From Tribonema minus (taxonomy: Eukaryota > Sar > Xanthophyceae > Tribonematales > Tribonemataceae): DNA of 64,000 nt. Under the pieces are notes generated by a model, which had not been told where the DNA came from, ran no database searches, and saw only the letters and a list, made by a program, of their open reading frames with translations. The translations under genes were made by a program, and so were the position numbers. Positions 49,990 to 60,866 of the stretch are shown one piece after another; within the stretch, counting starts at the first letter, position 1; every line of letters starts with the position of its first letter. The stretch covers positions 1,473,783-1,537,782 of the forward strand of contig JAFCMP010000035.1 in NCBI GenBank assembly GCA_017506865.1, read 5' to 3'.

Positions 49990-51337
49990 CCCTCCCTCAG
50001 TACGAAGCCGTTGTGCTGAAGTACTGGAAAGCAAAACACTGTTACATGTGCAGGTATGAGCAGGATGTGCTCCATGATGTGCAACAGGGTGCACGCTGAC
50101 TGGTGTGGACCAGTGTCTGCCCAAGTGTGCTGCCTTGGTATAAGGCTCCGTGGATGTTCTCAGGTATGAGTCGGGTGTGCTTCCTGATACTATGCTGTGG
50201 TGTTCATGCAAGATGGTATGGATCCCCAGCGTAATCTGTAACTGGATTAGGCACCAGTGTAGACAGGTAGTGAAGGCTCGATTGGCTGATGTTGGACGTT
50301 GATGTGAGCCGCAATGCGCGCCTCTCAGGCGGTGGTCTCGTTGCCGCTGAAGAAGGCGTTAATGCTCCAAGGCACTTGATGCCTGCTTGTGCTGTAACCT
50401 GGCGGTGCCGCTGTTGATGTGGTCGTAGCTCCTGCTGCGTGTGTGGAGCTCAATGGACGCGTGTTCCATTGTGGTGAAGTCCTCACTTTGATTGAATCTG
50501 CCATGTCGCTGATGGCAATGATGTGGACGATGATGCCGATGATGCTGGCATAATGCTGGTGAATCAGATGTCGAACCCCAGTTGTGGTTGTGTGCGGACG
50601 ACCTCGTTTAGGCGTTCACCTGTATAGATAGAGCCCTGTATGGGACCTCTCTGGATTCGCTAGGCCGCTCTCCTGTGTAGGCCGAACCCTGTATAGAGCC
50701 TCTGCCGGTCCTGTATAGGCCACTCCTGTCGTAGGAGCCTGTGTAGGACCTGGTTTGCTAATGCCGTATTGAGATGCTCGCAGGTGGATCCCTCCCTTTT
50801 CCCGCTGTTCCTGTGCTAGGACGTGCGCGGCATTGTGCCTGTCGCTCCCGTATACGTGCTCTCAGCTCCCTTGCGCCCGGCGCACGCGATGACTGTCTTA
50901 GACAGGTCGCACGATGATCACTGAAAAGTGCATCGGATTTGGTGTCGCACTGATGCTGTGCGGATTTTCCTCGGCTGCAGCCTGCAAGCCGGACGCGCAC
51001 TTGACTGTGCGGATTTGATGTCGTACTGATGCTGTGCGGATTTGGTAACGCACTGCTCTGTGCGGACTCCTTCTGTGGGTGGGTGCCAGGTCCCTTGAAG
51101 CTGCAGAATTGAACGACCGGAGCGAATGCCTTGCTCCTGTGCCATGACCATGATGGTGGCTTGATGGTAGCGGTGAAAGAATTGACGGAAGCTCTCATGC
51201 TGTTCTTCGTAGACCCTCACGCCATGACCATGATGGCTGAGTAGCGATGGAGGAACTGACTGCGAGTTCTTGTGCCCATCGAACTGTCACAGTGGTGGCG
51301 ACACCTTGGTGTGCCCCGCATCTAGGCCGTCATAACC
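49990..51337 (-). other. Internal region of the short LTR element
   Basis: No integrase or RT was found. Degenerate repeats around CCTGTATAG (50620-50760) and GTGCGGATTTGGT/GTCGCACTGATGC (50930-51060) fill the centre. A minus frame near 51220-51070 (YEEQHESFRQFFHRYHQATI) could be a gag remnant. The structure resembles short non-autonomous LTR elements mobilised in trans. Confidence 0.6.
51326..51337 (-). promoter_or_regulatory. Candidate half-tRNA primer-binding site
   Basis: On the minus strand the LTR is followed at once by GGTTATGA, the complement of the initiator-tRNA anticodon loop (UCAUAACC). Drosophila copia uses such an internal tRNA-iMet site. The match is only eight bases. Confidence 0.5.
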
Positions 51338-51538
51338 TTGCGAAACTAAACACCGTGGCAGAGTAGGACACCCCAGATGGACCCAATGCAAAGTGCAGAA
51401 CAGCACTAGACCAGGGCAGGCTGGTGTTGCAAAGAAGTGATCATTATGTAGATGCTTTTGCAAGTGGAGAAACAGTCCTGACGCAGGGTCGGAATAGTGC
51501 TGATTCAGGCTGAACTGGTGCTGGGCCAGTCCATGGTG

Positions 51539-52129
51539 TGGCAGTTGCGCCGCTGCCGAGACTGACCCGGAGCAGCACAATGGGTGTGCTGCCTGGCGAA
51601 AGTCGTGCTAGCGATAGCGGCACAACGATGTCAAGCAACGATCGTGTGCCCAGCACACCTGGCAGTGCAGCAGCTGCTGTCGCAGCGGGCGCTCAGTCTA
51701 GCGAATGCCCCAGGGACCCGACGGGAGCTCACTGGCAAGGCTTGCTGGGGGCGGCCGGCGCACTCGCGCGCAGGGTACGTGCACTGGCCCTTGCCCCCAA
51801 TCGGGCACGCGTCACGGTGCTTTGCGCTTGGCCGACGGGTACCAAGCTTGGACACTGCAGCACGTCACACCGACGGCATATGCGGCCGGCGGCCAGCGAC
51901 GCGCCAGCAACACAGACCCAGGGCTGGGCCGGACTCCCTGCGCACCGCTGGTGAATCAGATGCATGACCTGACGGTCACGTTCAGCTTGCTCTCCCTCCG
52001 AGAAGAGCGTAACGACCTGGCAGCGGTGTTTGACCAGAACCGGTCGTTGGCAGGTCGCCTCACCAGCCAGCCGGGAAACGTGGTGAGTCAGACGTAACGC
52101 AGAATGGTGATAACAGCACCCACGCAACA
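51539..52129 (+). pseudogene. LINE N-terminal region
   Basis: Two overlapping plus frames are protein-like: one to 51954 (SSNDRVPSTPGSAAAAVAAG), then another from ~51830 to 52097 (YQAWTLQHVTPTAY, REERNDLAAVFDQNRSLAGR). This implies a frameshift near 51830. No apurinic endonuclease motif was recognised. Confidence 0.55.
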
Positions 52130-54190
52130 ATGACCGAGACAGCATCTGTCACGGCTATGGTTGCCAGTGGAAAGCGCAGTCGACGCAGAGGTAAACACAG
52201 ACGGCGGATGCAGGAGCGACTGGCCCAGTGCAACAATTCTCCTGCACCCCTGGCACCAGCCACCACACCGCCGAGGGGCGGTACCTCTGCCCCCTCAGCA
52301 CCAATATTCGGGCCGGCGAAGGTCACCACCGTGACGGTGGCGACCCGGATACCCTCAACCGTGTGCCATACAGTCACCGTGGAGGAGCAGCAAGATGCAC
52401 TGGCAAAAGCCACCAACTATGGTTTCTCCACTTGGCACACGGGCCTGCAGGCACTCCACAAACAGGCGCTTGGGGAAAACACAGCGACGCTAGCACGTGG
52501 TGGGGAGCTTCGTCCCGTGAGCAACGTGGGCAATGGCAACTGCCTGATCCATACAGCTCTACACGGCATAGGCAGCGTCGCAGTTGAGCACGGAGTGCCG
52601 GCCCCAGCGCTGGTGATTGCCATGCGAGAGGCACAGTGACTGCTGGACGGGATGGTGGCATACGTCACGCAGGGGGCGGGCAAACAAGGGGCCAGCATGT
52701 CATCGATGCGTCAACTGACCGCGCATGCCGCAGCCCAACCTGCGTGTACACGTGAACAATTCGACACGTACGGGACACGCGCTCGCTGCCTCGCAATCGA
52801 GTACGGCACAAATGAAACGGACAGCGAGGACAGCGGACACACGCTCCTGCTGCAACGCCTACAGGAAGAGGGCGTGTGGGGACGGCCCCTCGGTTTGTCT
52901 GTGTAGGCCATTGTTGCAGCGGTCTACGCGGTCTCGGTTACGGTGTGGCAGGCCAAGCCTCAGGCCACTGGCAGCACGCAAAAATCAACAGGGCTGCTGC
53001 CGGCACAACTGATGGGGCTGCCAGCGGTATTCGCACAGGCGACTCCAACTCAGCCTGACTGCCATCTGGATGTGCTGTGGACGCCGCCTGGGTTATATAC
53101 AAATGTGGGACACTTTGAACTGCTTGTCGCCCCTGCGGCAGCTCCGCCCTTGCCAACCACTGTGACAGCATCGGCGACCACTCAAGCTGACAGCACCCAC
53201 ATCACGGCTCCGAGTCGGACACAGCCCCGTACTGCGCTGCAGTTGCCACAGCAGCCTGAGCCACTGAGGTGTCCACTATGCACACTGGCATTTTGGCACC
53301 TTGGTCAGAAAGAGGACAGCAAACAGCGAGGCAAACTGTCAGCCGCAAGCCGCATGGCACCAGTTACTGTAGTGGCCCACTTCAACGGTGGTAGCTGCAC
53401 GAGGTCGATGCTGAACCCTGAGGCGAGCACATCACACTGTCAGCAAAATCCGGCGGCAGCATACGCCAAGGGCATCCGGCAGCAGGTTGATCACGACCCA
53501 TCCCGTGACCGTGCCCCTTCAGGCAGCAGTACCTGCAGCACTGGGGCACACCATGCCAAGCGTGTGCAGGAGATGAGCACCATGTATGGTTGCACGGCAG
53601 AAGACTTCCTACGGGCGGTAAGGAAGCTGAGTGCATGCACAGGTGCCTGCGGTCTGGTCCATATGTCAGCCAGCGCGGGGCAGAGGCAATGCGCGCTGAC
53701 CTCGCCATGCCACACGTGTCGACGGAATGGAAGCGCCCTCACGCGCGCACGCCCGGCAGTATCCCCGGGCCAGTCCGAGGGCGGGGGTGCGGGTAGCGAC
53801 GGCGCGGCCGCGGCGGCGGGGGCTGCCGCAGCGACACCTCCAAAGCCACCGGCGTGCCGGCTAGTGACGCTGCCGACTAAAGTCCACAAGAAACGCCCGG
53901 CGGCCACGGCAACCGGCGGGCAACGCCGGCGCCGAACGGCAGCTGCTGCGGCACCACCTGGCAGTGCCGGCAGCCGCACTCAGTCTGACAGCCTGAGGCT
54001 GCAGGACAGCAGCCCCCCCCACGGGACGGCCGTGGGATGGGCCGACATGGACGTGGACCCGCCGGACGATGCCGCGTCACCGCCCCCCCGACCACCACCA
54101 CCAGTGGCAGGCCCTCAAAGCCCCAGGCACGAGCATCCCTGGCTTCAAGCCTTGGGACCTCTCGACGCCCTCGGTCGTCCACGCACTTGA
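52130..54190 (+). pseudogene. LINE OTU-type cysteine protease region
   Basis: One frame interrupted by TGA (52637-52639) and TAG (52904-52906). The OTU catalytic cysteine is in NVGNGNCLIHTAL (codon at 52541), where the usual DGNC reads NGNC. The downstream histidine is in VGHFELLV (codon 53111). A segment matching the OTU pattern before the histidine (AAVYAVSVTVW) is present. Later come CPLCTLAF (possible zinc finger) and Gly/Ala/Pro-rich linkers. OTU domains cleave ubiquitin-like links; in a LINE it might process its own protein or counter host control, which is inference. Poly-C runs near 54014 and 54086 mark a frameshift into the next frame. Confidence 0.75.
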
Positions 54191-57100
54191 CCAGACCAAT
54201 GAGGCGGATCTACTGCTGCTGCGGTTCACCACGACTGCCAACCCCTTCCGCACTCAGCTGCAGTGCACCCAGTGGGCACGGCTAGTGGAGCACGCCACAC
54301 GACTTACTGGCGGACGCCACAGACAGACTGAGTGCACATGAGGCGGCACGGGTGCGCCTCCACCATGGTGCTGGGGCGTTTGCTCATCAGGTTTCTCAGA
54401 CTCTAGTGCAGCGCGGCTACAGGCTGCTGCACCCGCTAGCAGCAATGGCCTTTGGTAGGCAATCGGAGGGAACCGGTATGCCGCCTGCCGCCCGGCTGGC
54501 AGCATTGCTGTCTGGCGACTTCGCGGAGCTACTGAGAAAGACGCTGTCAGCAGCAGCGGCGCTGCGGGCCCCCAAACCAAACAACGCAGCTACGGCATCG
54601 GCACAAACGAACTTCGATGCTGACTGGACGGAGGCTGACTCCAGGCAGCAAACAGCATGCGCTGCCCTCTCAGGCAAGCGACGGGGGGTAGGCCTGGCTG
54701 CCGCGCGACTAGAGGCGCGTGAAGCATGCGCCCCAGCAGACGAGGTCACGGCACAGGTGCTGGCAGCAAAGCACCCTGAAACTGGCACCCGGCCGGGGGT
54801 AGTCGATACGCCAATGGAGCAAGTGGCACTGCGCGGCCTGGTACACGACGCCCGGCGGCACTGCTTGCACAGCGCAGGGGTGGCAACGACCGCCGGGCCC
54901 GCTGGCAGCGGCAGTGACTGTCCTGTCTTCGAATCGGGTCAGGCGCATGATCACAGCGATAGGCCTGAGGATGCTGCCAGCGCAGCCGGACGGCGCCTCG
55001 AGGTGGAGGCAACAGACATACTGTCGACCTTGTCCGCAGCAGGGGCGGGGAAGGCAGGAGGGCTGGACGGCCTACGCTATGAACACCTCTTGATGGCCGC
55101 TGGGCCCGGTGCACCAGTGAAAGCAGCCACCCGCCCCGTGGGCAGTGCCTCGCCAGGACTAGCTGGTGATTCAGAATCAGATGTGATGGAACCGGCATTC
55201 GCCCATCACCTGGCCAAGGTGTTCACGACGCTGCTTGTTGAGCCCGAACTACTGCCGGAGCAATCGCAACGGCTTCTCCGCGCCGCGGCCCTCTCAGGCA
55301 TAGGACAGAAGCGGCGTCCGATCGCCTGCTCCAGTGTCTGGCGCAGACTCCTCGCGTCCACAGCGGCACGGAGCGTCAAGGGCAAGATATCGGGGCTGCT
55401 GGCCTCCATGTCGCAGTTTGGCGTAGGATACCGGTCTGGCGTCGAGCATGTGGCAGCGCGCGCGCGCGTGTGGCACGAGCTGTATGGCACCACAATCCAG
55501 CTGGACTGTGAGAATGCATTTAACAGTGTGGATCGCGCCGCCATTGTGCGGGGGCTTATGCTCTTCTGTCCGGAGCTGCTCCCGCACTTTGAGTCCGTAT
55601 ACTGTGGTGACACTGCCCCAGAGATGCGGGTGGAGGTGAACGGTGAAGCTCGCATTATCTGCTCCCACCTAGGGTGCCAGCAAGGGGACCCTCTAGGGCC
55701 GCTGTACTTTGCAGTGGCAGCGGCCTTCCTACTCTTCTACCCTGATGGAGTGAATGCGACGCCCGGCAGTATGCCGGCCTACGGCCACAGCACAGCGGAA
55801 CCGCCAGCCCCGCACTGCGCTTTCCTGGATGACCTCAACGTGCTGCAAGCTGCCTACTTCAACAATGCAGCGGCCGCTGGGGTGGCAGAGGTGATCCGCC
55901 GGCTGGCGGCAGGGGGCCTACGCGTTCGACCATCTGCAGACAAGTCGCTGGCCATCGCCATGCGCGGCACAGTGTTTGATGAAGCGGCCAGAGCACGCCT
56001 GCGCGCCCTTCACATACCGTTTGTGGACGCCACCATGCCAGAATCCAGTCAGGGCTTTACATCGGTCGGAGTACCGGTAGGGCACCCAGCCTATGTGCAT
56101 GCTGCCATGAGCAAGCATCTTGTTGACGCAGGGACATGGCGATTGTTGTGGCAGCTAGCTGGAATGGCGCGGCATCACCTGCAGGCAGCACAGTTCATTC
56201 TGCGCAGGTCACTGACGAAGCGCATGGGCTTCTTAGCTCGGGTCGTTGACACGTCTTTGAGTGAGACATGGTTGCACGCGTTTGACGGGTTCTGTGCATG
56301 GACGCTCGAACGCATGCTGCACCTGCACGGCTGCGCTACCACGGCAGCCATGAAGTCACACCTGCTGGCCGCCTGCACTGCTGGTGACAATGAGGAAGCC
56401 AGCAGTGGCAGCGTGCTGGTATTGCCACGCTTGGGCCCACCAGAACTCACGGACATCGCAGTGCCACTGCGGGCGTCACGGTTGCCGGAGTGACGAGGCG
56501 GTCTAGGCATGCCGCTTTTGGGGCTACTGGCACCAGCCGCATACACGGCCCAGGCATGCACAATACTGCGGCCGGCAATAATTCATGCCACTGTGGCAGC
56601 AGGGGCCCTGAGGCTCGGTACTGACAAACACGGCGCAGTCACCTGGTTCGCGCAGCACTCATGCGCAATACGCAAGGACCAGGGACTGCCGCCAATCATC
56701 GAGGCCGTGCGACGCTCTACGCGAGCGCTGACGGCCGATGGCGGCGAAAAATCACGCACAGCTGTGGCCGAGCAGCTCCCAGCATCGTTGCTACGGTGGG
56801 CAGCAGATACGACGGCCGCAGCGTCGACGCTCCCCACTGCGGTGCAAGCAATCTACGCCGCAACTGCCGTCACGGAGACAGTGACCACTGAGCCAGCCCC
56901 ACACACCCACGGCATTGCGCCTGGCGCCGAGGCGACCGCTGCGGCGGCGACCGTACCTGGCCCTCAAGCCGCTGCCGCGGCTGCCTCTTCCACGCCCGCT
57001 AAAACACAAACTAGCGCGGAAGAAAGCAGCTGCAGCGGCGGGCAGGAGGACGACGACGACGACTGGGAGGCCTATGCGGACGAGATCTGCAGGAAGGTAG

Positions 57101-58134
57101 TGCCCCGCCGCCGGCGCGGTCACTTCACGCAAGGACTACAAGCCGGCCTTTCAAATGTTCTACGACGTCAATACGAGGATTGCCTGGTGAAAGACCTAGA
57201 GGCTGCCTCGGCTGGTGCCGTGGGCAAGCCGACGCAAGCTGCACTTATTGGTGACTCGCGCGACACCAGCCGCCGCCGCCAACAGGCTAGCGCGCGGGTC
57301 CTGGCGCAGCTGCGCAGCCAGCGTGCGTCCGGGGCAATGGCGTGGATGAGCGTGCCACCCGCTGCCAATGACCGCCCGGGTGCGGCGCCCATGTCCAGTA
57401 TGGCAGCAGCCACGATGATTTTGGTTGCGATCTTCATAGACGGGTGGGGCATACAGGGCGAGGTGTGCCCATGGCGGTGCAGTGACGTGAGCCCCACCTC
57501 CACGCATGCGATCAGCTGCCCCAGCCAGCACATACGGGGGCACAACGCGGCACACACTGCCCAAAAGCGGTGCCTGCAGCGCATCTTGAGACAGCACCAT
57601 GTCTCCATTGTCCGCAATGAGGACGCTAGCGTCTTCAAGGTACCGGGTTATCGGGCGGACACAGTCATTGACCCAGGGTGTCTGCACTTTAGCAGTGCAT
57701 ACCGTAACAAGGGAATAGTGCTAGACACAAGTGTGCGCGCGCCCACAGCGAGCTCGTACCTGACAGCCAAAACAAATGCCTCGAACACGGACGGCTATGC
57801 TGCTGGGGTGGGGGAGGACGCGAAGGTCAAGCACCACACCGGCACCTTGACGTCATCTTGGGCTTTTGTACCATTTGTGCAGGAGTCGTACGGACGGCTG
57901 GGCAAGCAGACAAGCCTTTTTGTTAAGGAGCTGGCAATGCACTCAGCACTGTGCTCAGGGGGGGGGGAGGCAGATGTGTTACGCAAGGCCGGGTTAGCTA
58001 AGCGTCAGATCCTCATTGAGCTGAGCATATCGCTGGCGCGGGAGTTGGCGAAGCGCGTCATGGCGTACACACGCGGAGCGCGAATGCTGGGCTGTGTTGC
58101 AGCGCCGGTATCGAAGCTGCTACGCGCAGACTAG
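54191..58134 (+). pseudogene. LINE reverse transcriptase and RLE region
   Basis: After a short stretch in another frame (to ~54325), the frame from 54352 runs to the TAG at 58132-58134 with one TGA at 56491-56493. RT motifs are present: LDGLRYEH, RPIACSSVWRR, LDCENAFNSVDR (motif A, Asp codon 55504), GCQQGDPLGPLYF (motif B) and AFLDDLNVL (motif C, Asp-Asp codons 55828-55833). After RT come a conserved thumb-like region, an acidic linker, the CCHC finger (Cys codons near 57466 and 57478, His 57505, Cys 57517) and the endonuclease core YRADTVIDPG...IVLDTSV. One long polyprotein is implied. Confidence 0.9.
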
Positions 58135-59146
58135 GCTGCTGCGTTGACGCAAGCTTTTCGATTGCATAGGCAACCCGTCCTCCCTTGGGCCTTTATAAAT
58201 ACAAGTCCATGGTGGACTAACATCAGTAACTCCACTGTGGTGAGAACCTGTGTAGGTATGCATACACATGCAAGTAGGGTATGTAGGTTTCATACTCCGT
58301 CAGTGGCTGAGGAACTACAAGGGTCACCCCAAGACCCGTTGCAGCTGCAGCCCCTTCCACCAGTTATTTGTAGACGTGTTTTTCAAGTTCGACAAGAAGC
58401 TGCACACGGTGACTCATGGCACCACCAACAAGGCGCGCAACAAGGCGCGAGCATTCATATACAGAGCTCTGTGCTGTGAAATCACAGACGAGTGGACTGT
58501 TCACGCTATGCGCCTTGGGGCAGAGCACCTGCTCGCATCGGACGCACAAGGATGGGGTAGATTGCCGTCAGACCAACCCGCAAATGACGTGTCGATGTCC
58601 ACACAGACCATGTCGCAGCTCGCAGGTGATGAGCCAGCTGTGCTTGATGTCACAGGCATCATGCAGAAGATGTGGGACCACAGCGGCAACGATGGCGAGG
58701 ATGTGTTGTGTGATGTGACATTACAGAGTGTGACACATGACGCACCCGCATACATTCTGATGGACCAGGTGGAGTATGAGGGGTACGCCAACGTGGGGTG
58801 TGGGGTGAATGCTCAAAAGTACCGCACCATCTAGTCTGTCCCACACAACTTGAAGTACGCAGCTCTCAAACACACATTTCCCCCTCAACACGCCGGGGTG
58901 CAGACAGCCAAGGGCATGGACGTACAACAGGTACTGTACGCGGGCATCATGGTGGGACAGGACATTATGGACTTCATCAAGTCGCTCGCCGCTCCACTAA
59001 TCGACCTCTACTTGGACCGTCCGTGTCACAGCAACCCGCTAGACTATTGCAAATTGTGGTTTGCCGTCTGGCAATGTTTATCCTTGAGATACGCTGGGGA
59101 GATTGTCATTGAAGATACGCACTTGGAGGTGACACACTGGTAATAT

Positions 59147-59597
59147 TTACAAAACAGTTATGGTACCCTTCTTTGCCTTAGGCGCCCTCTTCTTCTTTGT
59201 TGCGCCAGTTGGTGCCAGCTCTGTCATGATCACCTCGTCCTGCTCAGGCTCTGTTGACACGTTTGCAGCAGCACCTACTTCGCTTGATGCTGAGTTGACC
59301 TAACCAAGTTTGCAAAGTGCACGGCATAAGCTGCAGATGTATCGGCTCATGGACAGCCTCCCGCACGGGCTCCTGTACCGGCGGCTCCTGCATAGGGTCG
59401 TGGACCGCCTCCCGCACGGGCTCCCAGGGCTCCTGCACTGGCTCCTGCAGTGGCTCCTGCACAGGCTCCCGCACTGGCTTCCGCGCAGGATCATGCACTG
59501 GATCCCGCACAGTCACCGGTTGTAGAACTGCTTGATCAGTCTGACTTGAGACTTCACTCGGTGTCACTTCCATGAATGCGGCTGTTTGCTCACCCAC
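59147..59597 (-). CDS. Island ORF V: Pro/Glu repeat protein
   Basis: Starts MGEQTAAFMEVTPSEV at 59597. The middle is built of repeated REPVQEP/VREAVHEP units. That frame ends at 59244. A second open frame, 59287-59147, gives a lysine-rich tail (TKKKRAPKAKKG), so a frameshift near 59290 may have split one protein. Its start overlaps the end of ORF VI by 34 nt, and its end lies three bases from the end of convergent ORF IV. Function unknown. Confidence 0.55.
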
Positions 59598-60424
59598 GTG
59601 TTGATGTCCACTGGTTTATTAGTAGGTGAGTCAATGTCATACATGGTCTCATCTATCTTGTCTAGTGTCATGACGTTGTTGCGCTGCGAAGGGGTGCGGA
59701 GAAGTGGCGGGCACTTTGGTGATGGCGCAGGGGGGGCATTCGGAGTTGGGTCCGTGAGTGATTGAGGGTTGCTGAGGGGTGGGGTTGCAGTCACAAATGT
59801 AACCCTCATCGTCGGTGCAATTGAGGAGACTAGATCGGGGACCGGAGCTGGCACATCGGGTGCGGGAGGAGAAGTCATCTTCTTTGCTAATTCAGGAGAT
59901 GTCGAAGGTGGCGCATTTGAGACAGGAGGCAGCGTCACCTGTGACTGAGGCGCCGGTGAGGGGTGTGAACGGTACGGCTGTTCCAGAATCTCTTCAAGCT
60001 TTTCACGTGCAATCGTAGCCACTTCTTCCTCGGTCATGTGACTGGTCACGTCTTGCTCGGCTTTGATACCGTCTAGCTCAGTTTGCAGCGCCTTTATGAG
60101 CTTCCACAGCCCGTAGAATCCCAAACACTGTGCTACCACCAGTCCTGTGATGACGACGGTCTTGATGAGCTTGACACCATTCTTCGATGCAGGTGCTGTG
60201 ATGGTGGCCGCCGCTGCCAGCGCGATGGCAGCTCCTGCACTTGTGGCGGCACTCGTGTCAGACTTCTTTGACCTTGCAGATGTCTTGACCTTTGCCTTTG
60301 AACTGATTGAAAACGCAGATGCAGAAGTTGTCGAACTCCATTCACTGTCATCAGAGTCGTCCGAGTATTTGAGCGTGTCCAGCGGCGGAGCAGGGGGAAG
60401 GGGGAGAGGAATCCTGTGTTTCAC
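59564..60424 (-). CDS. Island ORF VI: single-pass membrane protein, 286 aa
   Basis: Function unknown, intact frame. Order: Pro-rich start and acidic Ser/Asp stretch (1-40), Ser/Thr/Ala-rich basic region with several SKK/SSK, one membrane segment (VVITGLVVAQCLGFYGLWKL, residues ~92-111), a short coiled coil (LQTELDGIKAEQD; EEEVATIAREKLEEILEQ), then a long Pro-rich tail ending in a small conserved-looking domain (KPVDINTWVSKQPHSWK). There are no stops or frameshifts. It lies 23 nt downstream of ORF VII on the same strand and overlaps ORF V, a compact co-oriented array. The layout resembles a virion or envelope-type membrane protein only in general form. Confidence 0.65.
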   Translation of the reverse strand: MKHRIPLPLPPAPPLDTLKYSDDSDDSEWSSTTSASAFSISSKAKVKTSARSKKSDTSAATSAGAAIALAAAATITAPASKNGVKLIKTVVITGLVVAQCLGFYGLWKLIKALQTELDGIKAEQDVTSHMTEEEVATIAREKLEEILEQPYRSHPSPAPQSQVTLPPVSNAPPSTSPELAKKMTSPPAPDVPAPVPDLVSSIAPTMRVTFVTATPPLSNPQSLTDPTPNAPPAPSPKCPPLLRTPSQRNNVMTLDKIDETMYDIDSPTNKPVDINTWVSKQPHSWK

Positions 60425-60447
60425 TCTTCCAGATGTACGTGACGGTC

Positions 60448-60672
60448 TCAGAGGCTGCTAGTCGTGCTTCGATGAGATTTTCGGCCTCTGACCGATGGCA
60501 GCGGGGTCAATATTGACGAAACGCTACTCACGCGTGGCTTACAGTGCTTTGGCGGTGTTGATGGGCTGGGTGGGGGTCCGACTAGAGGCGTGAAATATAT
60601 GATCTTGGCGCTGGATCTGAGCGACGGTACCGAGGGCGTCGTTTTGTTGCGCATGTTGTACACATCGCTCAT
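60448..60672 (-). CDS. Island ORF VII: small basic Ser/Pro-rich protein, 74 aa
   Basis: Starts MSDVYNMRNKTTPSV. It is rich in Ser, Pro, Arg and Lys, with two PPSPSTPP-like stretches and a C-terminal GRKSHRSTTSSL. The frame is open farther upstream, but this ATG fits the tight spacing. It is divergent from ORF VIII. Function unknown. Confidence 0.5.
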   Translation of the reverse strand: MSDVYNMRNKTTPSVPSLRSSAKIIYFTPLVGPPPSPSTPPKHCKPRVSSVSSILTPLPSVRGRKSHRSTTSSL

Positions 60673-60866
60673 GGTTTGTGTATCATTAAGCGATGACAAT
60701 ACTATTTCTGCACAACATTGTACGCATGCCGTCGCGGGCTTCACGATGCACACTCTGCGCAGATTTTGTATTACACTGTTTGTATAACAACATGTGGCCG
60801 AGCGCAGCTTCTGTCGGGCATGGCGCGCAGCAGCGGAAGATAGTGCCGTGCACATCGCGCCCCACC

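Larger units (their letters stand above)
51539..58204 (+). mobile_element. Full-length LINE with OTU protease, RT and restriction-like endonuclease
   Basis: A 6666-bp element bounded by the target duplication GTCCATGGTG (51529-51538 and 58205-58214) and ending CTTTATAAATACAA without a poly-A tail. Coding order is N-terminal region, OTU-type cysteine protease, zinc-finger-like cysteines, reverse transcriptase, CCHC finger, endonuclease. It has at least three in-frame stops and two or more frameshifts, so it is inactive as sequenced. The domain set recalls RLE-type non-LTR clades (R2/NeSL, and the Dualen/RandI group of green algae). Clade is not proven. Confidence 0.9.
49711..58302 (-). mobile_element. 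Short non-autonomous copia-type LTR element carrying a nested LINE
   Basis: Flanked by GTGGC on both sides (49706-49710 and 58303-58307). It has two LTRs of the family seen at 42817 and a 1.35-kb internal region (49990-51337) with no recognisable pol. Without the LINE it is about 1.9 kb. Orientation is shown by the purine tract beside the left LTR and the primer site beside the right one. The right LTR is split by the LINE. Confidence 0.9.
51338..58302 (-). repeat. 5' LTR of the short LTR element, split by the LINE
   Basis: Pieces 51338-51538 and 58205-58302 together match the LTR at 49711-49989. The break coincides with a 10-bp duplication GTCCATGGTG made by the LINE. The outer end is CTCCGTCA. 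Confidence 0.9.
49520..59143 (+). pseudogene. Island ORF IV: orphan protein split by the LTR/LINE insertion
   Basis: Function unknown. The left part is 49520-49710 and the right part 58308-59143. Removing the element and one GTGGC joins KVWW to LRNYKG in the same frame. Two in-frame stops (TGA near 49658, TAG at 58832-58834) interrupt it, so it is broken even without the insertion. A GGC run near 49530 may hide a frameshift at the start. The right part is ~280 residues with mixed charged and hydrophobic segments (FVDVFFKFDKKLHTV; QQVLYAGIMVGQDIMDFIKS). It ends only three bases before the end of the convergent ORF V. No domain was recognised. Confidence 0.6.

Noticed and set aside
41594..58834. 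A reassigned stop codon explaining internal TAG/TGA
   Set aside because: Stops of the three spliced host genes are TAA and TGA, and the interrupted frames also carry frameshifts, so decay is simpler.
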